Assembly (NCBI GenBank): GCA_021784635.1
Contig: JAJYHS010000230.1
Coordinates: forward strand, 1,145 to 9,274
DNA from: a bacterium
GTDB lineage: Bacteria; Bdellovibrionota; Bdellovibrionia; Bdellovibrionales; UBA1609
DNA length: 8,130 nt
Reading direction: 5' to 3'
Shown one piece after another: positions 6,856 through 8,130 of the stretch. Both the position numbers and the translations under genes were made by a program. The first letter of the stretch is position 1; every line of letters begins with the position of its first letter. The notes under the pieces were generated by a model. That model was not told the DNA's origin. It saw only the letters and a list, made by a program, of their open reading frames with translations, and did not search any database.

Positions 6856-7554
6856 TCAGTTCGAAGTACTGGTTAAACCTGTCACTAACATAAGAGTTGG
6901 TTGATCGGTCACGGATTGCGTAAGAGAAAATCCTGGGCGGGTGATGTTGAGAAGATAACCTTCAACTTCGACATTTTGGCCTTTAAATTGATTCAAATTG
7001 ATAAGCGGGCTGTCCATTACGAGTTGTTTCCCGCCTGGAGTTGAAGCAATAAAAGTACCATTTTGACCGGCTGTTAACACCGCATTTTGAATGACATCGG
7101 TAGCAAATGGGCGGGTGAAGGGAATATTTGAAAAGTTGATATTAAAATTAATAGCGCCATTTTCGGCAACAATGTTGTAGTCCGCATTGGTGTTAAGGTG
7201 AAGACGGATAAGGTCAAATTTTAAAGAGCGAACATCAAAGGCAAGTTGGTAGCTGCCGCCAACCATATCGATACATTCACCGGCGGATTGTTTAACAGCT
7301 ACTGTAAGCGCCAAAATGTGGGGGTTTTGAGTACGCACCAAAACAGGATGCGGTTCGTAAGCGCAAGGATTGGGGAGTCGACCAGATATTTGCATGATCA
7401 TCGAATCGGGGTGAAATTGAAACTGAGCATTCGATATTGTGGCGGGGTGCAAATTTGCCGCAAATGAAAATGACGCCCAAGTTATAATTGCTGATAAGAG
7501 CATTAAAATCGCAATCGTAATTATTGTTGGCCGAGTGGGTTTCAAAAATTTCAT
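6856..7554 (-). CDS. Exported protein of unknown function
   Basis: A 232-residue protein I do not recognise. It starts with a Sec-type signal peptide: a basic N-region (MKFLKPTRP), a hydrophobic core to about residue 26 and a likely cut after Ala32 (SFA-AN). No lipobox Cys follows, so it is probably soluble in the periplasm or on the surface. The mature part has two Cys, Cys64 (RLPNPCAYEP) and Cys94 (GECIDMVGG), which could form a disulfide. The C-terminal third (LNQFKGQNVEVEGYLLN, then PTLMLVTGL) has the rhythm of a small beta-barrel, possibly OB-like; this is an impression only. No catalytic motif is visible. The start is backed by AGGGGG (minus strand, 7565-7560), 5 nt upstream. It converges on murA, ends at its own terminator, and is divergent from the GYF_2-like gene. 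Confidence 0.85.
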   Translation of the reverse strand: MKFLKPTRPTIITIAILMLLSAIITWASFSFAANLHPATISNAQFQFHPDSMIMQISGRLPNPCAYEPHPVLVRTQNPHILALTVAVKQSAGECIDMVGGSYQLAFDVRSLKFDLIRLHLNTNADYNIVAENGAINFNINFSNIPFTRPFATDVIQNAVLTAGQNGTFIASTPGGKQLVMDSPLINLNQFKGQNVEVEGYLLNITRPGFSLTQSVTDQPTLMLVTGLTSTSN

Positions 7555-7576
7555 GGTTGCCCCCTATTTTAAAAAC

Positions 7577-7590
7577 TGCGATCACTCGCA
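7577..7590 (-). repeat. Small hairpin in the leader of the exported-protein gene
   Basis: TGCGA (7577-7581) and TCGCA (7586-7590) form a 5-bp stem with a 4-nt loop, ending 11 bp upstream of the AGGGGG ribosome site on the minus strand. It may modestly affect translation or be incidental. Confidence 0.25.
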
Positions 7591-7640
7591 ATCTCGACAT
7601 TGGAACAGTTCAACAACAGGCATAAGCAAATGCGATGCCA

Positions 7641-7646
7641 ATTATA
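7641..7646 (-). promoter_or_regulatory. Possible -10 element for the exported-protein gene
   Basis: The minus strand reads TATAAT exactly, which would give a leader of about 80 nt. No clear -35 lies 16-18 bp upstream (ACCAGT or neighbours). The remainder of the divergent gap 7555-7785 shows no gene and no convincing plus-strand promoter; TTGAAT at 7669-7674 lacks a good partner -10. Confidence 0.3.
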
Positions 7647-7687
7647 AAAATTGCTCAGATCTAACTGGTTGAATTTATGGGCAATTA

Positions 7688-7698
7688 ATGCTTAGCAT
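7688..7698. promoter_or_regulatory. Palindrome in the divergent intergenic region
   Basis: ATGCTTAGCAT is an 11-bp inverted repeat, symmetric apart from the central base, lying 88 bp before the GYF_2-like gene start and about 134 bp from the exported-protein start. Its position suits an operator that acts on both genes, but its length makes chance possible. Confidence 0.25.
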
Positions 7699-7785
7699 AA
7701 AATAACTACATGGTTCAATTTTGGGGCTCCAAGTTGGTCGTTTGGTTTCAAAATGAGACTCTAGTAGTAAATATTGAGGATCAAA

Positions 7786-8130
7786 GTGGCGACGCCCGGT
7801 CAACAGCGCTGGTTATTAAAAAACTCCTACGGTCAAGTGAGTGGGCCATTCACAACGGATGAAGTACTGGCAAAAATCTCAAGCGGCGAACTCTACGGCG
7901 ACGAACTGGTGGCGCTTTACCCGGGTGCCGAATGGATACCCATTAGCAAAGACCCGCAGTTTTATGACCGCTTACTTGAACTGTTAGAAAATGATCGCGC
8001 CGACGTTCGCCCCAGCCAGGCGACTCCAGGCCCATCAAAACACGCATGGGATGAAAAAAATGGTGAAAAGTCAAAACCGCATGGCGATAAAAACCAAGAT
8101 TCGAAAAATCGAGTTCATCGCGTAAAGGTC
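7786..8130 (+). CDS. GYF_2-like domain protein (3' end outside window)
   Basis: A GTG start at 7786 is supported by GAGGA at 7776-7780 with a 5-nt gap, and an in-frame TAA lies just upstream at 7768. The visible 115 residues begin with a GYF_2-like domain at about 8-66: QRWLLKNSYGQVSGPFTTDEVLAKISSGELYG contains the W...G...GPF...E pattern, then YPGAEWIPISKDPQFYDRLLELLE. This domain often binds proline-rich or other peptide segments and, in predatory and gliding deltaproteobacteria, is found in large multi-domain proteins. After about residue 70 comes a Lys/Asp/Ser-rich disordered linker, suggesting more domains beyond the edge. There is no signal peptide, so the N-terminus should be cytoplasmic. 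The partner and function are unknown. Confidence 0.8.
   Translation, partial: MATPGQQRWLLKNSYGQVSGPFTTDEVLAKISSGELYGDELVALYPGAEWIPISKDPQFYDRLLELLENDRADVRPSQATPGPSKHAWDEKNGEKSKPHGDKNQDSKNRVHRVKV

Noticed and set aside
7246..7672. Plus-strand frames across the exported-protein gene and its upstream region.
   Set aside because: They are shadows of the minus-strand gene, which has a signal peptide, ribosome site and terminator.

Overview
The window looks like chromosomal DNA from a moderate-GC, Gram-negative, deltaproteobacterial-type bacterium. Bdellovibrionota (a Bdellovibrio relative) is my best guess, at moderate confidence. The clues are the conserved prfA-prmC-murA order, a Rho with a long low-complexity N-terminal extension, a PilZ protein carrying an RSYAR...NISLTGAFLET block, and a protein that opens with a GYF_2-like domain. 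These are family-level impressions and no search was run. I see no phage, transposon, CRISPR array, tRNA or rRNA.

Layout. 1-1047 (+): the 3' part of a gene for a LysM protein with two LysM-like modules, a long Ser/Thr/Asn- then Pro-rich stalk, one membrane helix and a short basic tail. 1062-1436 (-): a small PilZ-domain protein, tail to tail with the first gene. 1437-1703: the divergent promoter region of pilZ and rho, with a strong extended -10 element for rho and a leader of about 125 nt. 1704-3320 (+): transcription terminator Rho. 3321-3559: a 239-bp gap with two hairpins and two DnaA-box-like 9-mers, and no gene I can support. 3560-6775 (+): a compact cluster of prfA (release factor 1), prmC (the methyltransferase that modifies it) and murA (first committed step of peptidoglycan synthesis). 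6785-6816: a hairpin whose U-run lies on the minus strand. 6856-7554 (-): an unrecognised exported protein that this hairpin should terminate. 7555-7785: a divergent intergenic region. 7786-8130 (+): the start of a GYF_2-like protein that runs off the window.

How it fits together. Rho, RF1 and PrmC are core machinery for ending transcription and translation. prfA and prmC overlap by 4 bp, which couples enzyme and substrate, and murA follows 4 bp after prmC with its ribosome site inside the prmC end. The flanking genes (LysM, PilZ, exported protein, GYF_2-like) are envelope or signalling proteins whose exact jobs cannot be read here. I found no convincing new biological system. The best leads are the Rho extension and leader, the paired DnaA-like boxes upstream of prfA, and the unknown exported protein and its divergent GYF_2-like neighbour.
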